Shown: positions 1-12,299, counted from the stretch's first letter. The stretch: 64,000 bases of DNA from Berkiella sp963803015 (GCA_963803015.1 CAWDKV010000004.1:124001-188000), one strand, 5' to 3'. A program made the numbers and translations. The notes: generated by a model not told the origin, from the sequence alone.

Positions 1-3000
1 ATTTCCATAAGCATATTTTTCATCAATCTTTGCACCGTTATCAAGTAACTTTAAAAAAAATTCTGTATCCCCATCATCTATAGCTGACAGCAAAATGGGA
101 CTCCCTTGAGAATCAGTTACATTGACCTCTGCCTTTTTTTCAATCAGCAACAAAGCAACATCTCTATATTTTTTTCCTACCGCTATTTGCAATGGCATTA
201 GGCCATTTTTATCTTTTTCATTCACATTGGCACCACGTTGAATCAATAATCGTGCCACATCTAAATGCCCCTTGCTCAAAGCCAAACTCAAAGCGGTATT
301 TCCATTAATATCTTTTTCGTCAATCTTTGCGCCCTTATCAAGCAACTTATTTACAAATTCAATATCCCCTCCATCTATAGCTAACATCAAAATCGGACTT
401 CCTTGGGAATTAGTTACATTTACGTCTGCGCCTTCATCAATCAACATCAAAGCAAAATCTCTGCCACCTTGTTCCAGAGCTAACAGCAATGGCGTTTGGC
501 CGCTCTTATCTTTTACATTCACCTTAGCATTTCTTTGAATCAACAAGTGTGCCAAGTCAAGGCGGCCCCTTTTCAAAGCTAAAATCAAAGCAGTATTTCC
601 ATGAGCATCTTTTTCATCAATGTTTGCGCCCTTATCAAGCAACTTCAAAGCGAATTCTGCATCCCCTCTTTCTATCATTACCAGTAAAAGAGGCGTTCCC
701 TGAGGGTCTGTTATATTTATCTCTGCGTTTCTATCAATCAACATCAAAGCAAAATCTCTGTAGCCTCGCTCTACAGATAATAGCAAAGGCGAGTTACCCT
801 GTTCATCTTTTTCATCCACCTTGGCGCCATTTTCTACCAACAAACGTGCCATATCAATGTGGCCCTTTTTTAAAGCCACTATCAAAGAAGTATTACCCGC
901 ATTATCTTTCGCATCTACTGGCATACCTCTTTGAATCAACAACTGTGCAACATCTTTGTGGTCATTCTCTACTGCTAAATGCAAAGGACTGCTACCATTA
1001 TTGTCTATCGTTTGTTTTTCTGCATGATTATCCAACAACAAAAGAATATGCTCAGCATTACCTCTTTGTGCGGCCAACAGCAGAGGAGTCATTCCCTGAT
1101 TATCTTTTGCATTAAGATCCGAGCGAGCCTGAATTAGCATGTGCACAATATCATTGGAACATCCTAAACCAACTGCATAGTTAAGCGGCGAATCATGACG
1201 TAAAGAACCATCGTACACTGAAGCTTTGTTTTTTAACAAAACACTCACATTTTCCTTAATGCCAGAAGCAATAGCCCAATACAACGGGGTGAATTCATCA
1301 TCATCCGATTCATATACTTTCGCCCCTTGGCTTATTAAATACTCAATTATTTCTGGTTTGCAACCAAAAGATAAAGCGACAGATATTAATGGTTTTCCTT
1401 TAAATCTCAGCTGAGTCGAAATATTTTTCGAAACGAGATCCATTATCAACGGCAAATCATTACTCACAATCGCAGCTATCATGAGTTTTTCATTGTGCTT
1501 ACTTTTATCTTCAACATCCGCGTAAGGTGACGCTTTTTTAGTATAATATTCAACGAGAATTTTCAAGAATGATGTATTTTCCGGCTTTAAAAAAAGCTCA
1601 TGATATGCTTTTAGATTGTCCTTGCTAGGGAAGGTTTTGTGAAGATTTTCAATTGCATAATCAATAAACAATAGGCCGCTAGCATCTTTAAAATTTATAG
1701 CAACAGCTATATTCTGCAAAAAATCATATGCGTCTTTCGCGCTTTTTTTATCTAACAACATAGCTAAAGATGAGAAGTTGGATACCCCTTGATTATTAAC
1801 CATCTTCCAGTTAATACCGTGCTCAGAACATCCAACGCCATTAAGGAGTTCCACTGTCAAATCATCACGCAAAATTACTTTTTGGAAGGCTGTTTGACCA
1901 TCTTGTGCCATGAAATTCCAATCAATTTGTCCGACTTCTCTCTCGAGATTCAATCTATTAAAATCTTGAGTAGATGAAATTGCTTTAATTAAGCGCATAT
2001 TCAATTCTATAACAGCTTTCCTATGTTCTAAAAAAGGCCTGATCTCTCTAGAATGTTTTTCCAACCATAGATTAAAAGTTGCATTTTCAAAAAATGAATC
2101 TGTTGAATAAGAATAATATGCCTCACGCATTTCCCAACAAGCTTTGGCAAGTTCAAGTATAGTATTTTGTTTTAACACAGGAATTTTTTTAAACTCAGGA
2201 TAAGCAATTGACCAATCTTTGTTAATAAAATTAGTCTCTGGATTATAAATAATTTCCTTATATATTTTATTCAGAACATTAAGTCGCAATGTCAGCTGTT
2301 CAAAATATTTAGCTTGAGTAGGATGTAAGGGCAAAATTACTTCATCAAAAAATTTTAGTTTTTGGTCAGCATCTTTACTACACCATGCTAGATCTTTCTT
2401 TTGCGAAGCAAGCAATTTAGCATCCCCATTAAAAAATCTAATTTGCTCTAAATATTCTTCATATTTCCCAGATAGTCTCTCAGGAGGGTTGCCAGCATAA
2501 AAAGTGCCTTGCGGGGAAACCATCCAGATGTGATGTTGATTTGAACTTGCCTGATTAACTTGATCTAAAAGAGCAGCTCCTTCTTTTTTTGTCATCACAA
2601 CAGCTTCGATAATGGGTGGATTACTCTTGCTTTGTCTCATTAAAATGGCTTCAACGGGTTTAGTGTAGACATCCAAAATGTTAGACTGTGTTTGATGGGT
2701 TTTAGAAAATTGATGCGTCATATATATTTTGTCATCAAAGCGAAATTTATATTCATGTCTAAATGGCTCAAGACTTCTATTTAATGGTACCAAATTATTG
2801 GAGTCGATATCATATAAATTAAAATTCAATGAGTATGTGTTGGGCTGCACTGCTAAATCATACATCAATCGTTGCTTTTCAAGCTCTAATTCCAGCTCAG
2901 TTTCGTTTTCAATTTGATTTTCAACTTCCGATGCCCCCTCTGATTCAAAAACGATTTCCGAACCAGAATCTGCTGATTTGTGCGGAATTTTTTCTAATAA

Positions 3001-6000
3001 ACGCGCGCAAACGGCAATAGATTGATCTCTCACTTTCGCCAACTGATTCAACATGTGATTTGTTTCAGGTTCAGATATGACTAAATCAGCACGTTCAAAA
3101 TAATGTTTAGATTTAGCTGTATAATAAGCATACAAATCATTGAAATATTTTTGAGACTCTACTTGTCTTGAAATCTGACCAGAGTTGAGAAAATGCGTTG
3201 GCTGATAGCTTTGAGAAAATACTTCCCTTAGAATTTTCATTTTTTTAGATTTAACAAAAGGATCTTTCTCCTCATATATTTTACCTAGCAGCATTTCTCT
3301 AACCACATTATGAAACTTTTGTTGCGAACCATGAAAATGAACACCGAGTAGCTTTTTTATTTGATTATCGGCAACCAGATCTGTAACATCATCAATCGTT
3401 GGATTTTTTGTATGAAATGTGTTTGCCATATAATCAGGAGCCACCACCACAATCTCTTGTTTTTTATGTAGTAACCGAGCTCTTTTCGCCCCTTGTGCAA
3501 ACTTATTTTGAAGTGTATCTTCATCGATGAGGAGTAATTTAATTGCCTTCTCATCATGAACAATGTCCGTCCCCACTGTTCTTGCTTGATCATAATAAGT
3601 AAATCTCTCGGCAGGCGAACATTTGAGAATTGCTGATATTTTTTTCTCATCTGTAGTGTTTAGCCTAATCTTTTCATTAGATTTAACATCTAATGCATAA
3701 AGTACCTCTTCATCGTTATCAAAATAAAGAACATACTTAATTTGTTCAATATAATCATTGGTATAACGTGCAATTTCTTTGGCAACATTTTCGTTGGAGG
3801 TTTCCTTTTTAAATAAAGCCGCAACATCTACAATCGCCCTCATATTTTTTGGAGAAGCCATTTTACTGGCGGCTTCTTTAAGCATTTCATAAGGGCTGGC
3901 ATAATTTGCCAACAATTGAACTTGCGTTTTCTTTTTCTTTAATAAATCAATGGTTTCCCCATCTGTACCTATCCCTTCTTTTTCAGCAAAAAGTATATCT
4001 TGGTGACCTCCCCGAAAATTCCAAGGTGTACCCGTCATGGCCTGATTAGTATGTGTCATTGATATCATATTTTGAGGATCACTTGATAGCACAACCGGAT
4101 TCAGTTTATTTTGCGGTAAGACATAATTTTTTAACACATACTTTTTGAAATTTTCTGATTTTTTACATTTATCTATGCATTTATTCCAATAATCTTTATC
4201 ATTAGTGAGTAGTTTAGAAAGAGAGATAGGCTCCCCTCCCATAAAGCTTTGATTTAGCGTTAAATAACTCAGTGTTTGGTCAATTTTCAGTTTTTCACTA
4301 TCAACAAGCTCTGCTTTTGCTTTAGAGATAAAGTCTTCTAAGATATCTTTTATAGTTTGAGAATTTAGCTCAGTTTGAATATTCATCAACATGGTATAAT
4401 TCATAGAGACAATGAATTGACCAAAGTTAGAACGCACATTCGGCATATCTTTTGCCCGATAGGGAATTGCTTTTAATTTTTGCAATTCACTAATATTGGG
4501 GCTGCGTAAAGGTCCATAATGTTCATTCAAATTTCTTCTCATGGTAAAAGATAAAAAACCTGAAACTTGTGATTTTAGAAAAGAGAGTTCATCCTTTTCT
4601 CTAATAGATAAAGCTTTAAATTGTGAGGTGCCAAGAAGTTTTGGGTCTTTATTAAGAAGATAATTTACAATTGTTGCCGGGTTGACTCCATCATTCTTGC
4701 CAACGGCAGATCCCGCTAACAGCTTTTTTATAGTACCCGCAATTGGGCTAGTTTTATCGTTTACTAATGATTCAGCTAAAACTTTCGTAATCATAGGCCA
4801 TTGATTATCAGGATCATCTACTAATTTGTTATTTTTAATCAGATCAAACAATGTAATAGATTTGTTCACGATAGGAGCTAGATTTATTTTCTTAAAAAAA
4901 TAAAATAATTCAATTTCCAGATCAATATCTTCTTTAGGTGCATTCTGAGAAGAACCAATTGTATAATTTAACTGTTTAGCGGGATCAATTTCATCATGGT
5001 ATTCATCAATAATTCTATCGCCAGCTGTCTTGATAAACAAAAGAGATTTCTCTAACCATTTAATTTGCTTTTCCCATTCGACAACTTCAATAGATTTTTT
5101 GCCTATAGGAGGATCATCTAGCAATTCAAGATATTTCAGCTCTAATGATTGTAAACTTTCACCTGAAGTCATAATATAATTTTTATCTACTGCTGTTTGA
5201 TAAAATTTACGATACAATGACTTTAGATCACTACTTGAACAAGGTGAGTTCCGGTCAAATTTAAATAAATTGGCTTCCTGGCCAAATAAACGCAGCGATA
5301 CAGCATTCATATCGGCATGGCTAGTATTTAACAAGCTCGATTTCACTTGATAAATTACCAAATTACTTCCATGTGCTTTTTTAAACGCCGTCACCGGGCC
5401 AATAACTTTACTTTTCCCGCCTCCCATAATAAGCTGGATTAATTCATTATCATATTTTCCCGTTTCTTTATTTCTATTTAACAACTTATTTAAATAATAT
5501 TTTTGCAAACGATTGACTAAGATCCCTTCTTCTTTTTGAAAAAATTGAATATCTGTCTCATTTGAAAAATCCGCCAGATTTTTTTCACTCAGCGCAAGAC
5601 CCAGATCAAGGAAAGACTGATGATTATCTGGTTTAGCAGGATCAAGGAACTCACATTTATCCAAAGCTACCTGTTTACGTTGATTGCTTTGAAGTAATAT
5701 GGATAATTGAATTTCGTCGGCAATCTTCTGATGCAGCTTATTGATATTATCATCTGACAATCCAGTCACTTTTTTATATTCCGCTCTATCGGCCATGAGA
5801 TACAATCTATTCATGTCTTCCCAAGTCAAAGAAGAACGATAACCACCTTGCTTCTCAAGTTCAAACTTCCTCTTTTCAGCTAGATTGTCAGGTCCGCTAT
5901 TAGCTAAAAGGAAAATTTCACTAGATAATTGATTTTTTTGTTTTTTAATATTATTTATATAATCTAATGTCTTATTTAAAATAGCTTTTCTTCGGCTAGG

Positions 6001-7869
6001 ATCCGCCAAATACTGAACACTAAGCTCCTGATTTTTTTTATTAGCATTATTTCTCAATTCACCAATAGCTATATCAATTTTCCTAATAATGGGAGCCGCT
6101 TCTTCATATCGCTTATTAATCGGCCATTGCTTATCAATTATCGCTTTTGTTTGCTGCTCCAGATTGAGATTGACTTTTTCAACTTCAATCAAAAAACTCT
6201 CCAAATCACATTCTTTCAAATATTGTGGTATATCCAAATTTTTGTAGGTGAAAATTTGAGGTTTCAATTTTTCACTTATAGCAGGTTCTCTGAGGCGTTC
6301 TGGATGAATATATGATATTATTTTTTCTACTGGTGCATTTAAACCCGTTTTTATGCTAATAGGAAATTTGTTTGCTCTTTCAAATAAGGCATTTAACACT
6401 CGAGGCGACTCAGGTGGCTCTTTCCCACTCAGAAAATTAGGATCTGGAAAAGCAAAGGGGCGATCAAGAACGGCTAATAAAACAAGAGAAAAATCTGGAA
6501 TTAGGCTTGTTTGAATATTTTTGTATAAATTAGCTCTGATTATTTTTTCGCAATAGATTCTTATTTTCAACTTTTGATTATCAGTCCCTCTTTGACATAT
6601 CTCATAAAAGCTTTGAAAATTATTTAAAAATTCTTTGTCTGACATACCCAATCTAGGCATTTGTACTGGAATTTCTTTTTGGAAAATAGCACCATTAATT
6701 AATGATAAACTATTCATTTCTTCAGAATGATTTTTAAAAATATCAGGTACATTAACGGACAGGATATGCTGGGTTAAAGCTGTCCCTCTTAATTTAATCT
6801 CTTTTACCTGTCTCAATTCCTCTGCTATTTGTTGCGCTCTTTTTTGCCTAAGCTTCTTTTCTGCCTGATGATTTAATATGCTATTTCTCTCTTTTGCAAG
6901 ATACTCAACTTTTACCGATTGCCATCGAAGATGCAAGGGTGAATTGGAATCATTCTTAAATTGAACATGTTTTAATATTTCATATTCTTGTTTAAGTTCT
7001 AATTGCATAAAAACAGGTATATTACGTTTGACATGGTGATATCTTTCCATTTTCTTATAAACAATATCATCAAATGAATCATAGAATTTTTCTATTCTTT
7101 GTTTTTCTAATAAAAGTGCTAACTTAGAATTTGAGTCTGTTTGATCAGGATGCATTTTTTCTATCTTGATTTTAATATTTTTACGGTGAAGCTGAGATAA
7201 GAGCGTCAAAGTTTGAAGTTGAACGGCCAAATATCTCGGATTTACAATTTGTACAATCTTTGTATCGTTGTCAATAACTCTAGGAATTCCCTGAACTATC
7301 TTTTCAATTAGCGCCAATTCTTCCTCAGTCCCTTTTAGTCCTCCTTTTTTTATAATATCTTGGATATTGGCAAATGCCTCTTCTGGCTTGAAATGATTTA
7401 AATTAAGATAGGCTAAATGCAAAGATTGAACAGTATTAGCAGGTATCAATTCATTGGTAGATTCATCAACCAAATAATCTACGTATTTTTCAGAATTGGT
7501 TAATTTCCACGGCATTTTATCGAGTATATTTTTATCCTGAGGGTTATTATCTAGGATCATTTTACTTTTAATCGCCAGATGGGTATCTAATTGATGCTGA
7601 TAGTAGACAGTAGGAAACTCACCTTCATTTTTATGCTTTTCCTCTCTCGCATAATATTCTTGATTTGGAACTTTAGCTATTTGTTGCCCATTTACTTTAT
7701 TTTGAAATATTAAAGCACCATTAATTTGCGGTTTCGTGCTAGGATAGCTCATTTTTAAAATCCATTCAGGTTGCTTGGCATCTATGAATTCCCACTGATT
7801 ACTTTTTTGATTAAAAGTGCCACATAACTCTAAACCATATCTTGGAAAATTAATTTTAAGATTCTGGTC
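1..7869 (-). CDS. C-terminal portion of a giant DUF3638-like ATPase with ankyrin repeats (3' partial, 5' frame-disrupted)
   Basis: The minus frame is open without a stop from 7869 to the left edge (about 2620 codons); I checked it line by line. It has no ATG before 7752, yet the 7752-7869 stretch reads as coding, including FPRYGLEL, so it probably continues the gene ending at 7856. Visible signatures are a Walker A-like LIMGGGKSKVI (about 5400-5440), a Walker B-like RIIDEYHDEIDP (about 4981-5020) and AMTGTPW (about 4021-4040). These three resemble the DUF3638/DUF3645 family and, more distantly, SecA/SF2 ATPases. An acidic Glu/Leu-rich segment lies near 2880-2950. From about 1470 down to 1 there are at least a dozen 33-residue ankyrin repeats (G-TPL-A-..G..-V..LL). 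Ankyrin arrays usually bind proteins, and in intracellular Legionellales they often mark secreted effectors. The substrate is unknown. The stop lies outside the window. Confidence 0.75.
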
Positions 7870-10800
7870 CTAGCACAGATTTATCAGATTTAGAATATAT
7901 CTCTATGAATTTTGGATCCTCAAAACTTGAAAATTGTTTGTCAATGTCAAAGCTAGATTTAGCCAAGTCATATGAATTCGAAAGCAAAACGTAACCTGTA
8001 GGTTTTAATGCTTTATCAAGTTCAAGCACTTGCCTTTGAGAAGTGACTTGAAAACTTTTATCTTCTCGCTCTATGAGAAAATTATCACTTTCAACACTTT
8101 TCCAACATAAACTGCTAGCGCAAAAAAACGAATGAGGTAAAGCTAAGAAGCTTGTATAAGCACCAAGGGAACTTGAAAATGGTTGGACTGAATCATAAGA
8201 TTGCATGCGTTGCAATTCGTACAGCCCCTCTTTATTATTAACTTTTTTATGAGTTTGGAGTACGTAGGGTTTGCTTGCAAAAGGTGTCTGAAAAAAATTA
8301 TAAATATTGTCTTTGGTTTTCACCTCATAAGACTTGTAAACACCATTTGCCGCATCATGAGCATAATCATAACGAACTGGCACGACATTAAGTTCCATCG
8401 TTTGTGCTGGAATCAAAATTTCAAAAATTGGATTATGAATTAGATCAGAAGGCAGTTCTGCTAGATATTTACCCTGAACTCTCACCTCTCCTGAAAGTAA
8501 ATCTAAGGCCAGAATACTTGACCCAATGCTATTTTTCGCAACAAAATGTGGGAACTCATTTCCCCATTGTGAAATTTGTTGTAATATATCATCTTTAACA
8601 GCACGAGATTTACACCACTTAATAATATATTCCGGAAAGGCACTTTTGTACTCTGCTAGTATTGTTAGCGTTCGCTCAGTGATCTCTTTATCGTGCTCTA
8701 TGTCCTCAGGACTAACTTTTTTTTGCGCAGTTAAATTTAATTTATAATTCATTAAGTGGTTAAACAATTTAAAAGCATAATCGTCATCTCCTTTAATTTT
8801 TTCAATGTCATTTCGTTGAATTTCTGTCAATAGTTTTTGTTTTAAAACAATCAGTTTTGCATCAACTGATAATTTTTCTAAACTAACCATTTCAAGCCTT
8901 TGATTCAAGTCTAAAATTTCAGGTTTTAACTTAGCTTCAAGATTTTTGTCTTGCATTTTCAAAACATAATCACTAAAAAGACCTTTTAAATTTAAAAAGA
9001 ATAATGCCTCTCTGCCATTAGAATCCTCTTTAGAATAAACATTTATGCCATAATTTATAAAATTATTAATCCGAACGAAACTTTGGGGATTTGTTTTCAA
9101 TAATCTCGTTAGCAACCCAGTTTGAAAAATATTTTTTTCTAAATAGTATGCATGCTCAGGTTTCTTTAACAGCTCTAAATGCGTTTCAAAGAAATCAATC
9201 GTAGATAATATTTGCAAATCTGGTTCAGATCTAAGTCCCCATAACATTTGCTCAATCACATTTTGAGTTGAATGTGTTTGTTGCGAAGGTACGGCACTTG
9301 AAGTATTTTCATTACCAGTAGGATGCGAGTAAATCTCATTTGGATGATAAATAGCAGTCCTAAACTGAGTAAATGACGTGTATTTATATCTTTGTTCTAC
9401 ATTGTCTTTAAGATTTCTTTTATCACCAAAATCAATTCCTAAAGGCGTTACTTTGTTGCTCTCCTCTGTTGCCCCACTAAACTTTTCTATTTTGTGTGAT
9501 ACATTCCACACACAGCCAAAAACAGCACTACAAAGAGCCAACTGTCCCGAATATTCAGATATGACAAAAGGATCATATTTTACTACTACTGATTTAGACA
9601 AGTTGTTATATTTAAACTCATTAATGGCATCCATCACATTTCTTACTCGAAATTGAAGTTGCTTATTAAATTTAATAACATTTGCCACATCTTGAAATTT
9701 ATCAGGAAAGTCTTCCAATAAGTGAACCAAGGCAACTTCAGCCATTTGGTTATTTTGAAGCACTTTATTATATACAGCGTTACTGAATGCCGCCTCTCCC
9801 TGTTGATAAAATAGTCTTTTTAAATAATTGGTTAGCTCTTCGCTTTGGGGGTGATTTTCAATATAAAATTTATATTGAAGCAAATCGAGAAAAGAATTTC
9901 CTGGCCTTTTTTCTTGTTCAATAATTTCTTTCAATCTTTCATCAAATTTTGGTTCATAGCTTTCCAAATAAACATTATTTTTAATTTGCTGTAAAAAATT
10001 GCGATATTGATCTCCCACTATTTCACTTAACCCATTTTGAGATAATGAGATATTTCTATTCTTAAGTAAATTGCCATATAACGACAGAGCAGATAGGAGG
10101 GAAATTATTTTCTTAGGACCAAAATTCTCTGCGCCATCAATCATAGCACTGCTCGCACCATAAAGTTGAAATAATCTTGTCATCTGCAAATCAAAGTCCA
10201 GTATAACTTTGGGGTCATTCATTTCTTTATAATGGTCCACGTTTAACGGCAAATTTAATAATAACTTCTCAATACTATTTACTACAGCTTGATGATGACC
10301 ATTTTGTTGACACCAAGAAACTTGCTGAATGAAATTTTTAAAATCAGCTATTGCAAAGGGTTTTATAATCAATTGCTCAGAATTGATAGCTGGTGTGGCA
10401 TCTTTAAATACTTCTTGATCTCTGGCATTACTTGCACGAATGCAATCTATTAAATAATTTACTCTAACTTGAGTTTGCATTGACTTTGCAATCTCATTAG
10501 GGCTTGATATTTTTATTTCATTTATTGTCTTCGTTGTCACTTGGGGAAGCTGGTCTATTCTTTCAATAAGACCTTTTATCTGAGCCATTTTTTCTTCTGG
10601 CAATTTGTCGTGCTCTTTGAGTAAAATTCTAGAGAGATTCTCTGCGGCAAGTTTGAGTTGGTTAGTTTTTTTGGCATCAAGATTATTAATATTTTTTTCA
10701 AGAAATTGTTCTATACTGTAAACTTTTAAACACAATATGAACATTTTGGAGGACTGATTATCTGGCATAGTCGTTTTAATTAATTCATGCAAACATTTTT

Positions 10801-11587
10801 CAGCACATGTGCCTGACAACTGCCCCATGGTCATCACTTCTTGGAAAATATTGCCAAGTTCACGCGGATCAATCTCTTCACCATTCAAGTAGGCTATCTT
10901 TGAAAAAACGTTCTGGTATAGTCTATCTTTATCGTATTTTCTATTTTTGATAAACTCTTTATCTGAAAGCCTAGGTTCAACTTGCGGCTTAACAAGTTCA
11001 GTTAAAAAATCAGTCAGATCTTCTTTGTTTACAGCATTTGCTGGTATTCTATAAGCTTTTACTGGCAGATATCTTTTTTTATCTTTACTTGGGATTTTTT
11101 GATGATAATCTAAACCACTTCCAGAGTTATAAATCAAAAATATTAAATTTCCAGCTTTGTCTTTTCTAAACTCATATACCAGTGCATGCCCATGCGGGAT
11201 CCCTGCCCAACCACCAGGAAGAAGCATGCTTTCGTGTTCTCCTTGTTTGGATTGGATAATCATTTCGGCAATGTTGGTACTGTATGCTTGATATTTATTG
11301 GCTCTTTCACTTTCCGACAAACTTTCTAAATCGACACCCAATTTTCCTATTTGCTCTGCCACCTCTTCCATTTTTTCGAGTTTTCGTTTTAAAGGATTTA
11401 AAATATCATCCACTTTCAGAGAAGTAGGTAAAAATGCTTGATTTTTCTGTGTAGCTTCAATAAAGCTTCTTAAAAATTTTATAGTGCTTTTTGCTTCTTT
11501 TCCTTCAAGTTCTCTTGTACCAACTAATTGAGCATCATTGTTGATATGAGCAAATAATTTTAAATCAAGATCCGGTCCCGCTTTCAT
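7856..11587 (-). CDS. N-terminal portion of the giant DUF3638-associated protein (1243 aa)
   Basis: The start ATG is at 11587 and a TAA ends the frame at 7856. The first 300 residues contain LPGGWAGIPHGHALVYEF (about residues 122-140), then a strand-rich segment, then GQLSGTCAEKC (about residue 255). The His-before-Cys order could be a circularly permuted papain-like peptidase, but this is inference from motif spacing only. The middle is helical and unrecognised. The last 120 residues end in SSFEDPKFIEIYS, which in DUF3638-type proteins is normally followed by an LPRYGL-like segment. That segment is found immediately downstream in the +1 frame, so this ORF and the one covering 1-7869 are best read as a single gene of more than 3860 codons. 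No signal peptide is visible. A weakly promoter-like AT-rich 157-base gap precedes it. Confidence 0.7.
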   Translation of the reverse strand: MKAGPDLDLKLFAHINNDAQLVGTRELEGKEAKSTIKFLRSFIEATQKNQAFLPTSLKVDDILNPLKRKLEKMEEVAEQIGKLGVDLESLSESERANKYQAYSTNIAEMIIQSKQGEHESMLLPGGWAGIPHGHALVYEFRKDKAGNLIFLIYNSGSGLDYHQKIPSKDKKRYLPVKAYRIPANAVNKEDLTDFLTELVKPQVEPRLSDKEFIKNRKYDKDRLYQNVFSKIAYLNGEEIDPRELGNIFQEVMTMGQLSGTCAEKCLHELIKTTMPDNQSSKMFILCLKVYSIEQFLEKNINNLDAKKTNQLKLAAENLSRILLKEHDKLPEEKMAQIKGLIERIDQLPQVTTKTINEIKISSPNEIAKSMQTQVRVNYLIDCIRASNARDQEVFKDATPAINSEQLIIKPFAIADFKNFIQQVSWCQQNGHHQAVVNSIEKLLLNLPLNVDHYKEMNDPKVILDFDLQMTRLFQLYGASSAMIDGAENFGPKKIISLLSALSLYGNLLKNRNISLSQNGLSEIVGDQYRNFLQQIKNNVYLESYEPKFDERLKEIIEQEKRPGNSFLDLLQYKFYIENHPQSEELTNYLKRLFYQQGEAAFSNAVYNKVLQNNQMAEVALVHLLEDFPDKFQDVANVIKFNKQLQFRVRNVMDAINEFKYNNLSKSVVVKYDPFVISEYSGQLALCSAVFGCVWNVSHKIEKFSGATEESNKVTPLGIDFGDKRNLKDNVEQRYKYTSFTQFRTAIYHPNEIYSHPTGNENTSSAVPSQQTHSTQNVIEQMLWGLRSEPDLQILSTIDFFETHLELLKKPEHAYYLEKNIFQTGLLTRLLKTNPQSFVRINNFINYGINVYSKEDSNGREALFFLNLKGLFSDYVLKMQDKNLEAKLKPEILDLNQRLEMVSLEKLSVDAKLIVLKQKLLTEIQRNDIEKIKGDDDYAFKLFNHLMNYKLNLTAQKKVSPEDIEHDKEITERTLTILAEYKSAFPEYIIKWCKSRAVKDDILQQISQWGNEFPHFVAKNSIGSSILALDLLSGEVRVQGKYLAELPSDLIHNPIFEILIPAQTMELNVVPVRYDYAHDAANGVYKSYEVKTKDNIYNFFQTPFASKPYVLQTHKKVNNKEGLYELQRMQSYDSVQPFSSSLGAYTSFLALPHSFFCASSLCWKSVESDNFLIEREDKSFQVTSQRQVLELDKALKPTGYVLLSNSYDLAKSSFDIDKQFSSFEDPKFIEIYSKSDKSVLGPES

Positions 11588-11744
11588 TTTGACGTCTACT
11601 TATCTCTAGTTAAACTTATATAGAAAGACTATTAAATATTTAAATAAGTTCAAAAGTAGATATAAACGCAGGTGAAATGCTCTAATAGTGCTTAATTTAA
11701 ATTATGTAACAGGTTTATCGATATGATTTAGGAGTACTTGCACC

Positions 11745-12056
11745 TTATATGTCGTTAAATCGTAACCTTCCGGTGAGCATGTCTAGATCCTCACTAAGGC
11801 TCTGATTTGTGGAATCAGCTTTACTTTTCGTTTTGGGGCCATTTGGATTGTATTTGCTTTTAGGCTCACCAAAGATAATCATCTTCAAACGATTGATGCT
11901 GATTTTTCTTTCGAGTAGTTGCTGCTGTAACCAACCATTAAAATCAATGAGTCCTTTAAGCAATGTTTTGGTTTCATTATTAAGATTTGACTCATTGATA
12001 ATAGACTTTAAATCTCGAATCTGATCATAAGTTAAATCGACTTTTTGGAGATACAT
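11745..12056 (-). pseudogene. IS66-type transposase N-terminal remnant (103 aa)
   Basis: The product has the order seen at the N-terminus of many IS66-family transposases: a helical segment, then a WLQQQLLERKISINRLK-type leucine-rich helix, then IIFGEPKSK, equivalent to the family's LFGxKTEK. A Ser/Lys/Asn-rich linker follows and the frame stops at residue 103. A complete IS66 TnpC is about 500 residues with a zinc-binding domain and a DDE core, none of which follows in 11588-11744. It is therefore probably a decayed insertion-sequence end. A short CCTCAG/CTGAGG hairpin (12065-12080) sits just upstream. It could instead be a small stand-alone protein descended from that domain. Confidence 0.55.
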
Positions 12057-12064
12057 CTAAAATA

Positions 12065-12080
12065 CCTCAGAATGCTGAGG
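12065..12080. repeat. Short perfect hairpin
   Basis: CCTCAG and CTGAGG are separated by AATG, directly upstream of the transposase remnant. It may be a leftover of the insertion sequence or an RNA hairpin in its leader. No poly-T follows on either strand. Confidence 0.4.
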
Positions 12081-12113
12081 CAAATGATAGTGCCGCAAAA
12101 GAGCAAATTGTAG

Positions 12114-12150
12114 GATCTAATCGCTATTCTGTGCGTGATCTAATCGCTAT
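12114..12150. repeat. Two tandem 23-bp direct repeats
   Basis: GATCTAATCGCTAT occurs at 12114-12127 and again at 12137-12150, each followed by an nCTGTGC-like extension. The repeat lies in the non-coding stretch between the transposase remnant and the APH gene. It may be an operator-like direct repeat or a duplication left by an insertion event. Confidence 0.5.
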
Positions 12151-12274
12151 AGCTGTGCAGATACACCTCCTTAGTCAGATGGGTGAATATGCTAGTTCTT
12201 GTAGGAAGTTTACAGTTCATGGAATGAATAATAAAATAAATTGATTAATACCTCTTATGCAGCGGTAGGTGCTT

Positions 12275-12280
12275 TATAAT
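12275..12280 (+). promoter_or_regulatory. Candidate -10 box of the APH-family gene
   Basis: A perfect TATAAT lies 20 bases upstream of the ATG at 12300. No good TTGACA-like box is seen at the normal 16-18 base spacing, so the assignment is tentative. Confidence 0.35.
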
Positions 12281-12299
12281 TTCAGGAATTTAAATTGAG

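Noticed and set aside
549..1115. Open frame of 188 codons on the plus strand
   Set aside because: It lies antisense to the ankyrin-repeat part of the giant gene, and its openness follows from the repeat structure of the opposite strand.
1..1470. CRISPR-like regular spacing of about 99 bases
   Set aside because: The period comes from 33-residue ankyrin repeats in a coding frame; the repeats are diverged and there are no spacers.
3357..3650. Open frame of 97 codons on the minus strand
   Set aside because: It lies in another frame inside the giant gene, and the giant frame is open through the whole region.
9378..9656. Open frame of 92 codons on the plus strand
   Set aside because: It is antisense to the giant gene's N-terminal half, with no supporting signal.
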